Shown here one piece after another: positions 27,029 through 37,819 of a stretch of 64,000 nucleotides of DNA (position 1 is its first letter; each line of letters opens with the position of its first letter). The translations under genes and the position numbers were made by a program. The DNA comes from Candidatus Kinetoplastibacterium crithidii (ex Angomonas deanei ATCC 30255) (GTDB taxonomy: Bacteria > Pseudomonadota > Gammaproteobacteria > Burkholderiales > Burkholderiaceae_B): assembly GCF_000319225.1 (NCBI RefSeq), contig NC_019815.1:372001-436000 (forward strand), given 5' to 3'. The notes beneath the pieces are model-generated. The model did no database searches, was not told the DNA's origin, and saw only the letters and a program-made list of their open reading frames with translations.

Positions 27029-28552
27029 ATGAATGAGCATACAAACAATAGTTATGAAGATACAGAGCACAATAAACTAATAGATGAAAGACGTGCTAAA
27101 TTAGAAAAAAATAGAGCAGCAGGTTTTAACTATCCAAATAATCTTATACCAAGTAATAAAAATATAGAATTAATAGTTCAATATAACACTTTAAGCAAAG
27201 AAAAACTTCAAGAAGCTAATATTAAAGTTCATATTGCTGGACGCATAATGCTTAAGAGAATCATGGGAGCTGCCAGTTTTGCAAGTTTGCAAGATAGCAC
27301 TGCTAGAATACAATTATATTTAGATAAGAAAAAAATAGGTAATGATGTATATCAAGAATTTAAACAATTTGACATAGGCGATATAGTATATGTCGAAGGA
27401 ATAATGTTTAAAACAAACAAAGATGAATTATCTGTACATGTTTCTTCCATAAAAATAATATCTAAAGCTATTAGACCAATGCCTGATAAATTTCATGGTA
27501 TAGCTAATCAAAATATAAAATATAGACAACGATATCTTGATTTAATAATATCAGAAGATACTCGTCAAACTTTTAAAACACGTAGTGATGTAATTAATTA
27601 CATTAGACAACATATGCATGAATCTAGTTTCATGGAAGTAGAAACTCCTATGCTACATGTAATACCAGGTGGAGCTGCAGCTAAACCTTTTGTCACACAT
27701 CACAATTCTCTCAATATGGATATGTATCTGAGAATAGCTCCAGAGCTATACTTAAAAAGACTAATAATTGGTGGCTTTGAAAGAGTTTTCGAATTAAATC
27801 GTAATTTTAGGAATGAAGGAGTAAGCCCTCGACATAATCCAGAATTTACAATGATGGAATTCTATGCCGCGTACACTGATTATAATTGGTTAATGGATTT
27901 CACTGAAGATTTGATAAAGAAAACAGTTCTTTTAATACATAAAGACTCTAAAATAGAATATCAAGACAAACAATTAGATTTTTCTAAAGAATTTGAAAAA
28001 ATTAGCATATGCCAAGCTATATGTAAGTACAATCCACAATATAATTATAACTCTCTAAATAACAAAGAATTTTTATATAGTGAAATAATAAAATTAAATA
28101 ATAAAATTAATATAGAAAATTTACAAACAATATCATTAGGATATTTACAATTATATTTATTTGAAGAAACTACGGAATCAAAAATATGGGAACCTACATA
28201 TATAATTGACTATCCTACCGAAACATCACCTCTTGCAAAACAATCAAACTCACGTCCTCAAATTGCAGAAAGATTTGAATTATTTATAGCAGGACGTGAA
28301 ATAGCTAATGGCTTCTCAGAACTAAATGACCCAGAGGAACAACTACAAAGATTCCTTGACCAAGTTAATAAGAAAAATATAAATATAGAAGAAGAATCAC
28401 TATTTTTAGATCTTGATTATGTTAAATCATTAGAGTATGGCATGCCACCAACTGGAGGATGTGGGATAGGAATAGATAGATTACTAATGTTGTTAACTAA
28501 TAAAAACAATATTAGAGATGTCATATTATTCCCTCACATGAGACCAGAATAA
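27029..28552 (+). CDS. lysS: Lysyl-tRNA synthetase, class II
   Basis: Charges tRNA-Lys. The N-terminal OB-fold (about residues 55-160, with [19 protein letters not shown]) precedes the class II catalytic core: motif 1 around [22 protein letters not shown], motif 2 with [11 protein letters not shown], and motif 3 near the end with [14 protein letters not shown]. The length of 507 residues is normal. prfB-lysS adjacency is widespread. A bidirectional hairpin follows the stop, separating it from the convergent fdx. Confidence 0.96.
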   Translation: MNEHTNNSYEDTEHNKLIDERRAKLEKNRAAGFNYPNNLIPSNKNIELIVQYNTLSKEKLQEANIKVHIAGRIMLKRIMGAASFASLQDSTARIQLYLDKKKIGNDVYQEFKQFDIGDIVYVEGIMFKTNKDELSVHVSSIKIISKAIRPMPDKFHGIANQNIKYRQRYLDLIISEDTRQTFKTRSDVINYIRQHMHESSFMEVETPMLHVIPGGAAAKPFVTHHNSLNMDMYLRIAPELYLKRLIIGGFERVFELNRNFRNEGVSPRHNPEFTMMEFYAAYTDYNWLMDFTEDLIKKTVLLIHKDSKIEYQDKQLDFSKEFEKISICQAICKYNPQYNYNSLNNKEFLYSEIIKLNNKINIENLQTISLGYLQLYLFEETTESKIWEPTYIIDYPTETSPLAKQSNSRPQIAERFELFIAGREIANGFSELNDPEEQLQRFLDQVNKKNINIEEESLFLDLDYVKSLEYGMPPTGGCGIGIDRLLMLLTNKNNIRDVILFPHMRPE

Positions 28553-28558
28553 AACCAT

Positions 28559-28598
28559 AAAACTAGCACATAAATAGAATAAGAAAGTGCTAGTTTTT
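28559..28598. terminator. Bidirectional terminator between lysS and fdx
   Basis: Perfect 11-base-pair stem (28559-28569 with 28587-28597) containing CTAGCAC/GTGCTAG, a 17-base loop, flanked by A runs on one side and T runs on the other. It can end both lysS and the ISC operon. The fdx stop codon begins right at its edge (28598-28600). Confidence 0.8.
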
Positions 28599-28939
28599 CA
28601 ATATTTTTCTTTAGCATGATTAATGCTATATTTCGGTATCTCTATTGTTAAATCATCCTCCATCACTATAGCTTGACAAGATAAACGAGAGCAAGATGTT
28701 AACCCCCAAGCTTTATCTAGCATATCTTCCTCTATTTCATCGATACTATTCAAAGAAGAAAATCCTTCTTTAATAATAATATGACAAGTAGTACAAGCAC
28801 AAACAAGACCGCAAGCATGTTCAATATCTATACCATTAGATAATAATATTTCACAAATAGAAGAACCATTTGGTGCATTTTCTATAATTTTACCATTTGG
28901 ACAAATATCTGGATGAGGAAGTATTGTAATTTTAGGCAT
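28598..28939 (-). CDS. fdx: ISC-type [2Fe-2S] ferredoxin
   Basis: Electron donor in ISC iron-sulfur cluster assembly. The adrenodoxin-type ligands are present: HACGLVCACTTC (three Cys of the first group) and a later Cys in SRLSCQAI. The ATG at 28939 (MPKITILPHPDICP) is chosen over one eight codons upstream because it matches the family start. Length is 113. It is the last gene of the isc operon; iscX, which often follows, is absent. The hscA stop overlaps the region upstream of this start. Confidence 0.93.
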   Translation of the reverse strand: MPKITILPHPDICPNGKIIENAPNGSSICEILLSNGIDIEHACGLVCACTTCHIIIKEGFSSLNSIDEIEEDMLDKAWGLTSCSRLSCQAIVMEDDLTIEIPKYSINHAKEKY

Positions 28940-28952
28940 AGTTAATATTATA

Positions 28953-30809
28953 TTAAATATCAAGAATATTCTTTTTAAATAAAGAATTCTTTATGTGATA
29001 ATTCATTCTTAAAATAGCAAAATTTTCAGTTTTAATAGATAAATCATTTATAATCGATTCTAATAAATTAATATTTGAATCATTTATATGTTTTTTGGCA
29101 TCAATTAATGAATTCTTTATGACTGATAATTCTTGCTCACTAATTACATAAGGATCTTGGTTTAACGCCTCCTCAATTGTCTCAATTAGTTTTTGCAGTT
29201 CCAATTGTTTTTCTAATAAAAAACGATTAACACCATTATCATTAGATAACAAAGTTTTCTGGATCATTAGCTTTACTTCATCATTAGTTAAACCATTAGA
29301 TGGCTTAACAACTATTCTGGATTCTATATTTTTAGTGGTTTCTCTTGCAGAAACTTGTAATAAACCATCTGCATCAATCTGAAATTTAACTTCAATACGA
29401 GGCACACCAGACAACATTGGAGGAATATCATTCAATTCGAAATAAGCAAGAGAACGACATTCTTGAACTAGATCCCCTTCACCTTGCAAAACATGAATTC
29501 TCATGGATCTTTGATTGTTTTTCATAGTAGTAAATTCTTGTTTTGCCAATATAGGGATTTTACTATTACGTGGTATGATTTTCTCAAAAAGTCCTCCCAT
29601 AGTTTCAATTCCTAGGGATAAAGGAGTTACATCCAATAACAACCAATTATTCTCAATGTGATTATTATTTACTAACCTATCTGCTTGCAAAGCAGCTCCT
29701 AGAGAAACTACCTTATCTGGATCAATATTAATTAATGGCTCTTTATCAAAGATATCAATAACTAATTCTCTGATAATTGGCATGCGTGTAGCTCCACCAA
29801 CCATGACTATATTAAGAATATCTTCTTTAATATTTAATCCTGAATCTTTTATAGCTTGGTGTACACATGTTTTAATTTTATTTAATAAACTTTCTGATAT
29901 TTTTTTAAAAATAATACGGTCTATAGAACCAACAATTGCATGTCCATTTTCAAGAACTATATTAAATTCACAATTTTCATTAGTTGTCAGAGATTCTCTA
30001 ATGGACTTAGATTTAATAAGGATATTTCTTTTGTCTTTCAAAGAAATATCCTTATTAGTAGCTAGACCAGTGATATAATTAGCTATTATTTCATCAAAAT
30101 CATTACCACCTAGAACAGTGTTGCCAAATGTTGATAGAATATCAAAAATACTATCATGTAATTTTAAAATAGAAATATCAAATGTTCCTCCTCCTAAGTC
30201 AAAAACCACATATATACCATCATTAGAATTCTCTAACCCATAAGCAATAGCTGCCGCAGTAGGTTCATTCAATAAACGCAAAACATTTAGACCAGCCAAA
30301 TTTGCTGCATCCCTAGTAGCTTGTCGTTGTCTTTCGTCGAAGTAAGCAGGAACCGTAATAACAGCGTCATTAATTTTTTCATGTAATTTATTTTCTGCTA
30401 TTTTTTTTAAATAAGAAAGAAGATCGGCAGAAATTTCGACAGGAGTAATATTACAACTTTTAGTATGTATTTTTAATATATTATTTTCACTAACAAAATT
30501 ATAGGTAGGAAAATTATCATTTATTCCTTCAATTGACCTTCCCATAAATCTTTTAAATGAAGAAATTGTATTTACATCATCTAATAATTTAAGAGCATCT
30601 TGACCAACAACAGCTTCTTTACCACTATAATTGACGATAGACGGAATTAAAGAATGTCCATTATAATCACAAATAATTTCTGGCTCTGAAACATTGTTTA
30701 CAAAAGAAACCAATGAATTTGTTGTGCCTAGATCAATACCTATAGATAAATTTCTTTTCAAGATTTCATCATCTTGATTTTCCGGTTCTGAAATTTGCAA
30801 TAATGTCAT
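28953..30809 (-). CDS. hscA: Fe-S assembly chaperone HscA (Hsp70 class)
   Basis: Specialised Hsp70 that with HscB releases clusters from IscU. The ATPase domain has the phosphate-1 motif [13 protein letters not shown] (about residues 24-36), [17 protein letters not shown] and [12 protein letters not shown]; the substrate domain ends in a helical lid without a DnaK-type acidic EEVD-like tail. At 618 residues it is HscA-sized rather than DnaK-sized. Position between hscB and fdx confirms the assignment. Confidence 0.96.
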   Translation of the reverse strand: MTLLQISEPENQDDEILKRNLSIGIDLGTTNSLVSFVNNVSEPEIICDYNGHSLIPSIVNYSGKEAVVGQDALKLLDDVNTISSFKRFMGRSIEGINDNFPTYNFVSENNILKIHTKSCNITPVEISADLLSYLKKIAENKLHEKINDAVITVPAYFDERQRQATRDAANLAGLNVLRLLNEPTAAAIAYGLENSNDGIYVVFDLGGGTFDISILKLHDSIFDILSTFGNTVLGGNDFDEIIANYITGLATNKDISLKDKRNILIKSKSIRESLTTNENCEFNIVLENGHAIVGSIDRIIFKKISESLLNKIKTCVHQAIKDSGLNIKEDILNIVMVGGATRMPIIRELVIDIFDKEPLINIDPDKVVSLGAALQADRLVNNNHIENNWLLLDVTPLSLGIETMGGLFEKIIPRNSKIPILAKQEFTTMKNNQRSMRIHVLQGEGDLVQECRSLAYFELNDIPPMLSGVPRIEVKFQIDADGLLQVSARETTKNIESRIVVKPSNGLTNDEVKLMIQKTLLSNDNGVNRFLLEKQLELQKLIETIEEALNQDPYVISEQELSVIKNSLIDAKKHINDSNINLLESIINDLSIKTENFAILRMNYHIKNSLFKKNILDI

Positions 30810-30836
30810 TATAAATAACTTTAAAAAATTAAAATA

Positions 30837-31355
30837 CTACAATTGCTTATAATCAAGAGCTTCCTTCATTATTTTATCAAGGAACATTAACTCTTTAATC
30901 ACAATACTAGCTTTACGATAATCTGAAGATTTATCTAGAAAAACTGATAATAATTCAAAACGAATATTTTTTTTATTCTGTAATTCTTTGATAAAGATAT
31001 CTAAAGCTTCAATATTTCTTTGTTCAATAATATTAGTAAGTAAATCTCTCAATTCCATCTGTTCTAAAAGAAAGTTAGAATCATTAAAAGAATCAGCATT
31101 GTCAAAATCTATGCCATTAAGCTCACAAATATAACGAGCTCTTTTGATTGGATTTCGCAAATTATAATATGCTTCGTTAATAAATGACATAAGTCTAACA
31201 GATGCAGACTGATCTACCTTACTAAATCCTACATATCTATCAGGATGAGCTAAATTTGATAGATCTCTCCATGTCTTATCTAAATAATCCTCATCTAAGA
31301 TAAAAGCAACTTTGAGGTTGAACAAACTAAAATAATTATTCTTATCATCTAACAT
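30837..31355 (-). CDS. hscB: Fe-S assembly co-chaperone HscB (J-domain)
   Basis: J-domain partner that delivers IscU to HscA. The J domain at the N-terminus carries the HPD motif in NLAHPDRYVG (about residues 35-39), and the C-terminal helical bundle (about residues 80-172) binds IscU. The sequence is the most divergent of the operon, as usual for HscB. Ten bases separate it from iscA. Confidence 0.94.
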   Translation of the reverse strand: MLDDKNNYFSLFNLKVAFILDEDYLDKTWRDLSNLAHPDRYVGFSKVDQSASVRLMSFINEAYYNLRNPIKRARYICELNGIDFDNADSFNDSNFLLEQMELRDLLTNIIEQRNIEALDIFIKELQNKKNIRFELLSVFLDKSSDYRKASIVIKELMFLDKIMKEALDYKQL

Positions 31356-31365
31356 TAGCTTCTAA

Positions 31366-31689
31366 TTATATTGTAAAAGATTCTCCACAACCACACCTAG
31401 CTTTTTCATTAGGATTAATGAATTTAAAACCTTCTTTAAAACCTTCTTTTGCATAATCTATCTCAGTTCCATCTAAATATATGAGATGATCTTTTTTAAT
31501 AAAGATTTTAACTCCAAAACTCTCAAAAACTAGATCTTCCAAACTGCACTTATCAACATATTCAAGTTTATAAGATAAACCAGAACAACCAGTTGTTTTC
31601 ACTTTAATTCTAAGGCCAACCCCAGAACCTCTTTGAGACAATAAGTTAGAAACTCTTAGTGCTGCCTGCTTAGTAAGCAAAATAGACAT
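31366..31689 (-). CDS. iscA: A-type Fe-S carrier IscA
   Basis: Cluster carrier protein that passes Fe-S clusters to targets. The three conserved cysteines are present: one in TGCSGLSY (about residue 35) and two in RCGCGESF at the C-terminus. Length 107 is normal. It follows iscU after 14 bases in the isc operon. Confidence 0.95.
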   Translation of the reverse strand: MSILLTKQAALRVSNLLSQRGSGVGLRIKVKTTGCSGLSYKLEYVDKCSLEDLVFESFGVKIFIKKDHLIYLDGTEIDYAKEGFKEGFKFINPNEKARCGCGESFTI

Positions 31690-31703
31690 GAAATAAGCCC
31701 CAT

Positions 31704-32087
31704 TTATATTTTATTTTTTTCCTTATAATCTTTTACAGCAGATCTAATAGCATCTTCTGCTAAAATAGAACAATGTATTTTCACAGGTGGTAAAGCAAGC
31801 TCTTCTGCTATATCAGTATTACGTATAGTCAAAGCCTGATCTACAGATTTTCCTTTTATCCACTCAGTAACTAATGAACTTGAAGCTATCGCAGATCCAC
31901 AACCATAAGTTTTAAATTTTGCTTCTTCGATTAAACCTTCCCCGCTTACTTTAATCTGCAACTTCATTACATCACCACAAGCAGGAGCTCCTACCATACC
32001 TGTTCCTACAGATTTATCATTTTTGTCTAATGACCCTACATTACGAGGATTTTCATAATGATCCAAAACTTTATCACTATAAGCCAT
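31704..32087 (-). CDS. iscU: Fe-S cluster scaffold IscU
   Basis: Scaffold on which IscS-derived sulfur and iron form [2Fe-2S] clusters. The three Cys ligands are in GAPACGDVM (with the Asp that controls cluster release), YGCGSAIASSS and KIHCSILAEDA, and the LPPVK motif recognised by HscA immediately precedes the last. Length 127 is typical. The protein is highly conserved compared with its neighbours. Confidence 0.97.
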   Translation of the reverse strand: MAYSDKVLDHYENPRNVGSLDKNDKSVGTGMVGAPACGDVMKLQIKVSGEGLIEEAKFKTYGCGSAIASSSLVTEWIKGKSVDQALTIRNTDIAEELALPPVKIHCSILAEDAIRSAVKDYKEKNKI

Positions 32088-32116
32088 ATGTTTACCTTTA
32101 TTACTACTTAATTGAT

Positions 32117-33334
32117 TTAATTAACAGACCACTGAACTGTACTAATATCAATGTTTTCCTTAACCATTTCCCATAAAGGAGATAACTCCCTTAATTTAGC
32201 AACATTTACTTTTAGTAGCCCAATAGCATATTCAACATCTTCCATAGTAGAAAATCTTCCTAAACTAAAACGAATAGAACTATGGGCCAATTCGTCACTA
32301 CGACCGAGAGCTCTTAAAACATAAGAAGGTTCTAAACTAGCTGAAGTACAAGCAGAACCACTAGAGACTGCTAGTCCATTCAAAGCCATCATTAAAGATT
32401 CTCCTTCTATATAATTAAAACTTATATTTAAATTATGGGGAACCCTATGCTCCATACTTCCATTAACATAAGTATCTTCTATACTAGATATTCCTTGATA
32501 TAATCTATCATGTAATAGTTTAATACGGTCGTTTTCTAAAGACATTTCTTCCCTAGCTATACGAAAAGCCTCTCCCATACCTACTATTTGGTGTGTTGGC
32601 AGAGTACCGGATCTTATACCCCTCTCATGCCCTCCGCCATGCATTTGAGACTCGATTCTAACTCTTGGCTTACGAGATATATACAAAGCTCCTATGCCTT
32701 TAGGTCCATAAGTTTTATGAGCTGAAAATGACATTAAATCAACTGGCAAATCTTTCAAATCAATTTCAACTTTACCAGTTGCTTGAGCAGCATCTACATG
32801 TAATAAAACACCTTTTGATCTACACAAATGCCCAATAGATTTAATATCTTGTATCACACCAATTTCATTATTAACTAACATCACAGATACTAAAATAGTA
32901 TCCTTTCTTATAGAAGACCCCAAGTAATCTATATCTAGAATACCATCCTCTTTTACATCTAAATAGCTAACTTCGAAACCTTTGCGTTCTAATTCTCTAC
33001 AAGCATCTAAAACTGCTTTATGTTCTGTTTTGACAGTAATAATATGCTTACCTTTGTTAGAATAAAAATTAGCAGCCCCTTTTATGGCTAAATTGTTAGA
33101 TTCCGTAGCACCAGAAGTCCAGATTATCTCACGAGAATCCGCATTAACAAGCCTAGCTACTTCCTTTCTGGAATTTTCGACAGCCTCCTCAGCCACCCAT
33201 CCAAACGCATGGCTACGAGAAGCAGGATTACCAGGATTTTCATACAGCCATGGAACCATCTTATCAATAACTCTTGGGTCCACAGGTGTTGTAGCAGAAT
33301 AATCCATATAAATAGGTTTCAACTTATTTGACAT
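32117..33334 (-). CDS. iscS: Cysteine desulfurase IscS
   Basis: PLP enzyme that takes sulfur from cysteine for Fe-S clusters and tRNA thiolation. The PLP Lys lies in [12 protein letters not shown] (about residue 206), the substrate loop Cys is in [17 protein letters not shown] (near 328), and the N-terminal [13 protein letters not shown] is typical. Length 405. It is the first structural gene after iscR and follows it after 25 bases. Confidence 0.97.
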   Translation of the reverse strand: MSNKLKPIYMDYSATTPVDPRVIDKMVPWLYENPGNPASRSHAFGWVAEEAVENSRKEVARLVNADSREIIWTSGATESNNLAIKGAANFYSNKGKHIITVKTEHKAVLDACRELERKGFEVSYLDVKEDGILDIDYLGSSIRKDTILVSVMLVNNEIGVIQDIKSIGHLCRSKGVLLHVDAAQATGKVEIDLKDLPVDLMSFSAHKTYGPKGIGALYISRKPRVRIESQMHGGGHERGIRSGTLPTHQIVGMGEAFRIAREEMSLENDRIKLLHDRLYQGISSIEDTYVNGSMEHRVPHNLNISFNYIEGESLMMALNGLAVSSGSACTSASLEPSYVLRALGRSDELAHSSIRFSLGRFSTMEDVEYAIGLLKVNVAKLRELSPLWEMVKENIDISTVQWSVN

Positions 33335-33359
33335 ATAACTAATATCCTAATTCTTAACT

Positions 33360-33857
33360 CTATAAAAACACTATTTCATTTATACAATTATCATGATGAC
33401 TCAAGTAATTTAAAGAATCAGACTTTCGACTGTTAAAATTCTTAGCATCTAGTAAACTTTGCAATGAAATTGAACTTAAATACTCAAACATTTTTTGATT
33501 TAATGACGACCATAAATCATGTGTAATACACTTAGTAAAGTTACCGTTATTGTCTTTCTTACAATTTGCCATGCCTTTACAAGCTGTAGCATCTAAAACA
33601 TCATCAACAGCAAAAATAATATCTGCTACAACTATTTCACTAGGAGATCTTGATAAATAATAACCACCATTAGAACCACGCACACTATTAACTAAAGATT
33701 TTTTTCTTAATTTCAAAAATAATTGTTCTAAATAAGATATAGAAAGATTGTGACGCTCACTAATCAAGCTTAAACTCACGCTTGCTGATAGATCATACTC
33801 TATAGCCAATTCAAGCATAGCAGTCACAGCAAAACGACTTCTAGTTGTCAACCGCAT
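33360..33857 (-). CDS. iscR: Fe-S cluster regulator IscR (Rrf2 family)
   Basis: Rrf2-family regulator that represses the isc operon when it holds a [2Fe-2S] cluster. The winged-helix N-terminus MRLTTRSRFAVTAMLELA is standard, and the three cluster cysteines are in CKGMANCKK and TKCITHDLW (about residues 92-112). A candidate IscR operator lies just upstream at 33903-33927, so autoregulation seems retained. Length 165. Confidence 0.95.
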   Translation of the reverse strand: MRLTTRSRFAVTAMLELAIEYDLSASVSLSLISERHNLSISYLEQLFLKLRKKSLVNSVRGSNGGYYLSRSPSEIVVADIIFAVDDVLDATACKGMANCKKDNNGNFTKCITHDLWSSLNQKMFEYLSSISLQSLLDAKNFNSRKSDSLNYLSHHDNCINEIVFL

Positions 33858-33892
33858 ATATTTTTACACCGTCATAAATTATGTAATTATTT

Positions 33893-33898
33893 ATTATA
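33893..33898 (-). promoter_or_regulatory. -10 element of the isc operon promoter
   Basis: Perfect TATAAT read on the minus strand, 35 bases before the iscR ATG. The -35 position, 17 bases further upstream (TATTAA), is weak, in agreement with a regulated promoter. It lies next to the IscR-like operator. Confidence 0.5.
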
Positions 33899-33902
33899 AC
33901 AG

Positions 33903-33927
33903 TAATCCTACTAATTTAATAGGGAAT
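33903..33927 (-). promoter_or_regulatory. Candidate type 1 IscR-binding site
   Basis: Read on the minus strand, this 25-base stretch agrees at 18 of 25 positions with the published type 1 IscR consensus (ATASYYGACTRWWWYAGTCRRSTAT), including the TAAATTAGT core. It covers the -35 region of the isc promoter, the position at which holo-IscR represses in E. coli. AT-richness makes the central matches easy to obtain, so the assignment is tentative. Confidence 0.45.
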
Positions 33928-33942
33928 CAAACAAAAATATAT

Positions 33943-34440
33943 TTACTTATCATAAATAAATTCATTAGAATAATTTTCATATATAAAATTAAACAATCCT
34001 TCACACGCATCCTCTATATATTCAAATACCCTACTAAACCCATGCAAATTGTCATAATATGGATCAGGAACTTCATCTAAAAAGAAGTTTTTAGAATAAC
34101 GCATCAACATACTTAATTTATAAAGATCTTTGGAGGGACACATCTCTTTCATAAATCTCATATTTTCAAAATCCATAGCGATTATCAAATCAAAATATGA
34201 AAAATCTCCAATATTCAAAGGACGCGATTTATGGGATGAAATATCAAATCCTCTATTCTTAGCTTCCATTGCAGCCCTATGATCAGCTAGCCTACTAATA
34301 TTTCCTGAATGAGTGCCAGCAGAATCGACATTAATATACTTAGACATACCAGAATTATAAACAATTTGTTTAAATATAATTTCAGCTGTAGGAGATCTAC
34401 AAATATTGCCCATACAAACAAATAATACATTTTTAGCCAT
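33943..34440 (-). CDS. Low-molecular-weight protein tyrosine phosphatase
   Basis: The P-loop CMGNICRSP at residues 9-17 (C-x5-R-S) and the C-terminal general acid in DEVPDPYY (near residue 130) define the family. Length 165. In betaproteobacteria such a gene commonly lies upstream of iscR, as here (85-base spacer). The substrate is unknown; without a partner tyrosine kinase gene in view, a link with exopolysaccharide control cannot be made. Confidence 0.92.
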   Translation of the reverse strand: MAKNVLFVCMGNICRSPTAEIIFKQIVYNSGMSKYINVDSAGTHSGNISRLADHRAAMEAKNRGFDISSHKSRPLNIGDFSYFDLIIAMDFENMRFMKEMCPSKDLYKLSMLMRYSKNFFLDEVPDPYYDNLHGFSRVFEYIEDACEGLFNFIYENYSNEFIYDK

Positions 34441-34459
34441 AAGAGATTTATTTATTAAA

Positions 34460-36490
34460 TTAACTTTTAAATAAAAACATCTGTTTTAGATTGTTTAAAG
34501 AATCTCTAACATTTGCTGCCTTTTCAAATTCTAATTTATTAGCATAATTAATCATTAGCTTTTCTAATCTAGAAATTTCCTTAGATAATTTTTTCTGATT
34601 ATTCAATAAAGAACGATCTACTTCTTCCAATGAACTATCTGATCTAGTAAAGTTATTATTAACCAATAAACCATCTATTAATTCACGAACATCCTTTTTT
34701 ATACCCTTCGCTATAATGCCATGATTTTTATTAAATTCTATCTGTTTTTCACGACGTCTATAAGTTTCATCTATAGCCTTCCTGATAGAATTAGTAATTC
34801 TATCAGCATATAAAATAGCATGGCCATTTAAATTTCTTGCTGCTCTCCCTATTGTTTGTATTAAACTGCGCTCTGATCTAAGAAAGCCCTCCTTATCTGC
34901 ATCGAGAATGGCAACTAATGAGACCTCAGGTATATCTAAGCCCTCTCTTAGCAAATTAATACCAACTAAAACATCAAAAACACCTAAACGAAGATCTCTT
35001 AATATATCAGATCTCTCAACAGTATCTATATCAGAATGAAGATATTTAACTTTGATATTATTTTCACTCAAAAAATCTGTTAAATTTTCTGACATACGTT
35101 TTGTTAAAGTAGTCACTAAAACTCTTTCTTTTTTATCAACACGATTTTTTATTTGATGTAATAGATCATCAATTTGTGTTTTAGCTGGTTTAACCTCTAC
35201 CTCAGGGTCTACGAGACCTGTAGGCCTTGCTAATTGTTCTATTATGCAGCTAGAATTGACTAGTTCATGATTTGATGGAGTAGCAGATACAAAAATACAT
35301 TGTTTGATTCTTTTTTCAAATTCATTAAATTGCAAAGGCCTATTATCTAAAGCAGACGGCAACCGAAAACCATGACTAACCAAATTTTCTTTTCTCGATC
35401 TATCACCAAAATACATACCTGATATCTGACCAATAGTAACATGACTTTCATCAATAAAAACTAATGAATCATTTGGTAAATAATCCATTATGGTACTTGG
35501 AGGCTCACCAGGCAAAGAACCACTTAAATGCCTACTATAGTTTTCTATACCTTTACAAAAACCTGTTTCTTGTAGCATTTCTAGATCAAATCTTGTGCGT
35601 TGCTCCAATCTTTGAGACTCTAAAATCTTTCCTTCTGTTATTAAAAAATTTGACCGTTCTATCAACTCTTCTTTTATTGTTTTAATAGCATTCATAATTT
35701 TATCTCTAGGAACCGCATAAAGAGATACTGGATAAACGGCAAAACGTGAAATTTTCTGTATACAACTCCCAGTCAAAGGATCAAACATTTCTAATGATTC
35801 TATCTCATCATCAAACAACCCTACTCTCAATGCCACATCAAAATTTTCAGCGGGGAATATATCAATATACTCCCCTCTAACTCTAAAAGTTCCTCTAGAA
35901 AAATCTGTATCATTCCTAATATATTGCATCAAGACTAACTGCTCAAACATCTTATCTCTCAATATATGATTACCTATTCTAAGAGTAAGAGCAATATCAT
36001 TATAAACTGAAACATCTCCAATGCCATAAATACATGAAACCGTACTAACTATTATAGTATCCTTACGCTCTAATAAACTCTTAACAGCTGAAAGCCTCAT
36101 TTGTTCTATATGAGCATTAATTTGTGCATCTTTTTCAATGAAAGTATCACGAGAAGGAATATAAGCCTCTGGCTGATAATAATCATAGTAAGAAACAAAA
36201 TACTCTATTGCATTATTTGGAAAAAAATCTCTCATTTCAGCATATAATTGAGCAGCAAGTGTCTTATTAGGAGCGAGAATAAGCGATTGTTTTCCAGATC
36301 TAGCTATGACATTCGCCATAGTATAAGTTTTACCTGAACCAGTAACGCCTAAAAGGGTTTGATATTTATAACCATAATCCAATCCTTTCAACAAACTTTC
36401 GATAGCTTTTGGCTGGTCACCAGCAGGTTCATAAGGCTGATGAAGATTAAAAGAACTATTTGGAAAATTTACAAATTTACAAAATGTCAT
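34460..36490 (-). CDS. uvrB: Excinuclease ABC subunit B
   Basis: Damage-verification helicase of nucleotide excision repair. Walker A GVTGSGKT is at residues 48-55, the damage-probing beta-hairpin [12 protein letters not shown] is near 100-111, and helicase motifs ([17 protein letters not shown]) follow. The C-terminal UVR domain that contacts UvrC ([11 protein letters not shown]) is present. At 676 residues it is full length. UvrA and UvrC must be elsewhere. It diverges from the aminotransferase gene. Confidence 0.97.
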   Translation of the reverse strand: MTFCKFVNFPNSSFNLHQPYEPAGDQPKAIESLLKGLDYGYKYQTLLGVTGSGKTYTMANVIARSGKQSLILAPNKTLAAQLYAEMRDFFPNNAIEYFVSYYDYYQPEAYIPSRDTFIEKDAQINAHIEQMRLSAVKSLLERKDTIIVSTVSCIYGIGDVSVYNDIALTLRIGNHILRDKMFEQLVLMQYIRNDTDFSRGTFRVRGEYIDIFPAENFDVALRVGLFDDEIESLEMFDPLTGSCIQKISRFAVYPVSLYAVPRDKIMNAIKTIKEELIERSNFLITEGKILESQRLEQRTRFDLEMLQETGFCKGIENYSRHLSGSLPGEPPSTIMDYLPNDSLVFIDESHVTIGQISGMYFGDRSRKENLVSHGFRLPSALDNRPLQFNEFEKRIKQCIFVSATPSNHELVNSSCIIEQLARPTGLVDPEVEVKPAKTQIDDLLHQIKNRVDKKERVLVTTLTKRMSENLTDFLSENNIKVKYLHSDIDTVERSDILRDLRLGVFDVLVGINLLREGLDIPEVSLVAILDADKEGFLRSERSLIQTIGRAARNLNGHAILYADRITNSIRKAIDETYRRREKQIEFNKNHGIIAKGIKKDVRELIDGLLVNNNFTRSDSSLEEVDRSLLNNQKKLSKEISRLEKLMINYANKLEFEKAANVRDSLNNLKQMFLFKS

Positions 36491-36560
36491 GCTAAACTCT
36501 GTCTGAAAGAATATTTCTTCGAAATATATTATATAAATATTTTTATTGTTACTTAAAATT

Positions 36561-37766
36561 ATGAATGATTTATTTAAACCTGTCCAATTAGCTCCTCGTG
36601 ACCCAATATTAGGTCTTAACGAACAATTTAATTCTGATAACAGAACAGAAAAAGTTAATTTAGGAGTAGGCGTTTATTATGATGAAAATGGAAAAATTCC
36701 TTTGATGCAAGCTGTGTATAAGGCAGAGCTATCATATATGGAAAAGGCCATGCCAAAAGGGTATTTACCAATAGATGGAATAGCAAGCTATAACAAAGCA
36801 GCTGCAAAATTATTATTAGGTTCAAATTCCCAAGTTTTATCAGAAAATAGAAGTGTGACTGTCCAAACTCTTGGAGGAACTGGAGCACTCAAAATTGGAG
36901 CAGATTTTCTTAAGCAATTATTACCAAATTCAAAAGTTCTTATTAGCAATCCAAGTTGGGAAAATCATAAAGCATTATTTGAACGCGCCGGATTTGAGGT
37001 AGATAATTATCCTTATTATGATCCAATTACTCATGGTCTAGATTTTGAAAATATGCTGTCAAAATTAAAAAATACAGCACAAAAATCAATTATAGTATTA
37101 CATGCATGCTGCCATAATCCTACTGGTATCGATCCTACTAAAGAACAATGGAGACAAATTGCAGAAGTAATCAAAGATCGAAATCTAATCCCATTTTTAG
37201 ATATAGCTTATCAAGGTTTTAGCAATGGATTGGAAGAAGATGCGCAAGTAGTAAGAATGTTTACTGAAATGGATCTTCTTTGCTTTATTAGTTCATCATT
37301 CTCTAAATCATTCTCTCTTTACGGAGAAAGAGTAGGTGCTTTAACCGTGACAACCAATGAAAAAGATGAATCAATAAAGGTATTAAGTCAGATTAAAAGA
37401 ATTATTAGAACAATATATTCTAACCCACCAACTCATGGAGCTACTATCGTAAGCTCTGTATTAAATTCAAATGAATTATTCAAAGCATGGGAAGAAGAAC
37501 TATCCATTATGCGCCAAAGAATCAAACTTATGAGACAAACATTAGTCAATAAGATTAATGAACATGGCGTAAAGCAAGACTTTAGTTTTGTTTTAGATCA
37601 GAAAGGTATGTTCTCTTATTCAGGATTAAATAAAGAACAAGTAGAAAATTTAAAAGATAAATTTGCAGTATACGCAGTTTCTAGCGGCAGAATATGTGTA
37701 GCTGCATTAAATAATAGAAACGTTGACACAGTAGCTTACAGTATTGCACAAGTTATAAATAAATAG
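36561..37766 (+). CDS. tyrB: Aspartate/aromatic amino acid aminotransferase (class I)
   Basis: PLP aminotransferase of the Ia subgroup. The Lys is in [16 protein letters not shown] (about residue 245), the N-terminal DPILGLNE and the CCHNPTG motif (near 180) are conserved. The ATG at 36561 (MNDLFKPV) matches family starts better than the one five codons upstream. Members act on aspartate, phenylalanine and tyrosine, and the sequence alone does not separate AspC from TyrB. In a symbiont this enzyme could finish phenylalanine/tyrosine or aspartate synthesis. Confidence 0.85.
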   Translation: MNDLFKPVQLAPRDPILGLNEQFNSDNRTEKVNLGVGVYYDENGKIPLMQAVYKAELSYMEKAMPKGYLPIDGIASYNKAAAKLLLGSNSQVLSENRSVTVQTLGGTGALKIGADFLKQLLPNSKVLISNPSWENHKALFERAGFEVDNYPYYDPITHGLDFENMLSKLKNTAQKSIIVLHACCHNPTGIDPTKEQWRQIAEVIKDRNLIPFLDIAYQGFSNGLEEDAQVVRMFTEMDLLCFISSSFSKSFSLYGERVGALTVTTNEKDESIKVLSQIKRIIRTIYSNPPTHGATIVSSVLNSNELFKAWEEELSIMRQRIKLMRQTLVNKINEHGVKQDFSFVLDQKGMFSYSGLNKEQVENLKDKFAVYAVSSGRICVAALNNRNVDTVAYSIAQVINK

Positions 37767-37777
37767 TATTTAAAGAT

Positions 37778-37812
37778 TAAAGGGATAATAGTATTAATAT
37801 ATTATCCCTTTA
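37778..37812. terminator. Hairpin between tyrB and lon (convergent)
   Basis: Perfect inverted repeat of 13 bases (37778-37790 with 37800-37812; AAAGGGATAATA/TATTATCCCTTT core) around a nine-base loop. It lies between the two convergent stops. The flanking T runs are short, so efficiency is uncertain. Confidence 0.6.
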
Positions 37813-37819
37813 GTTAGAA

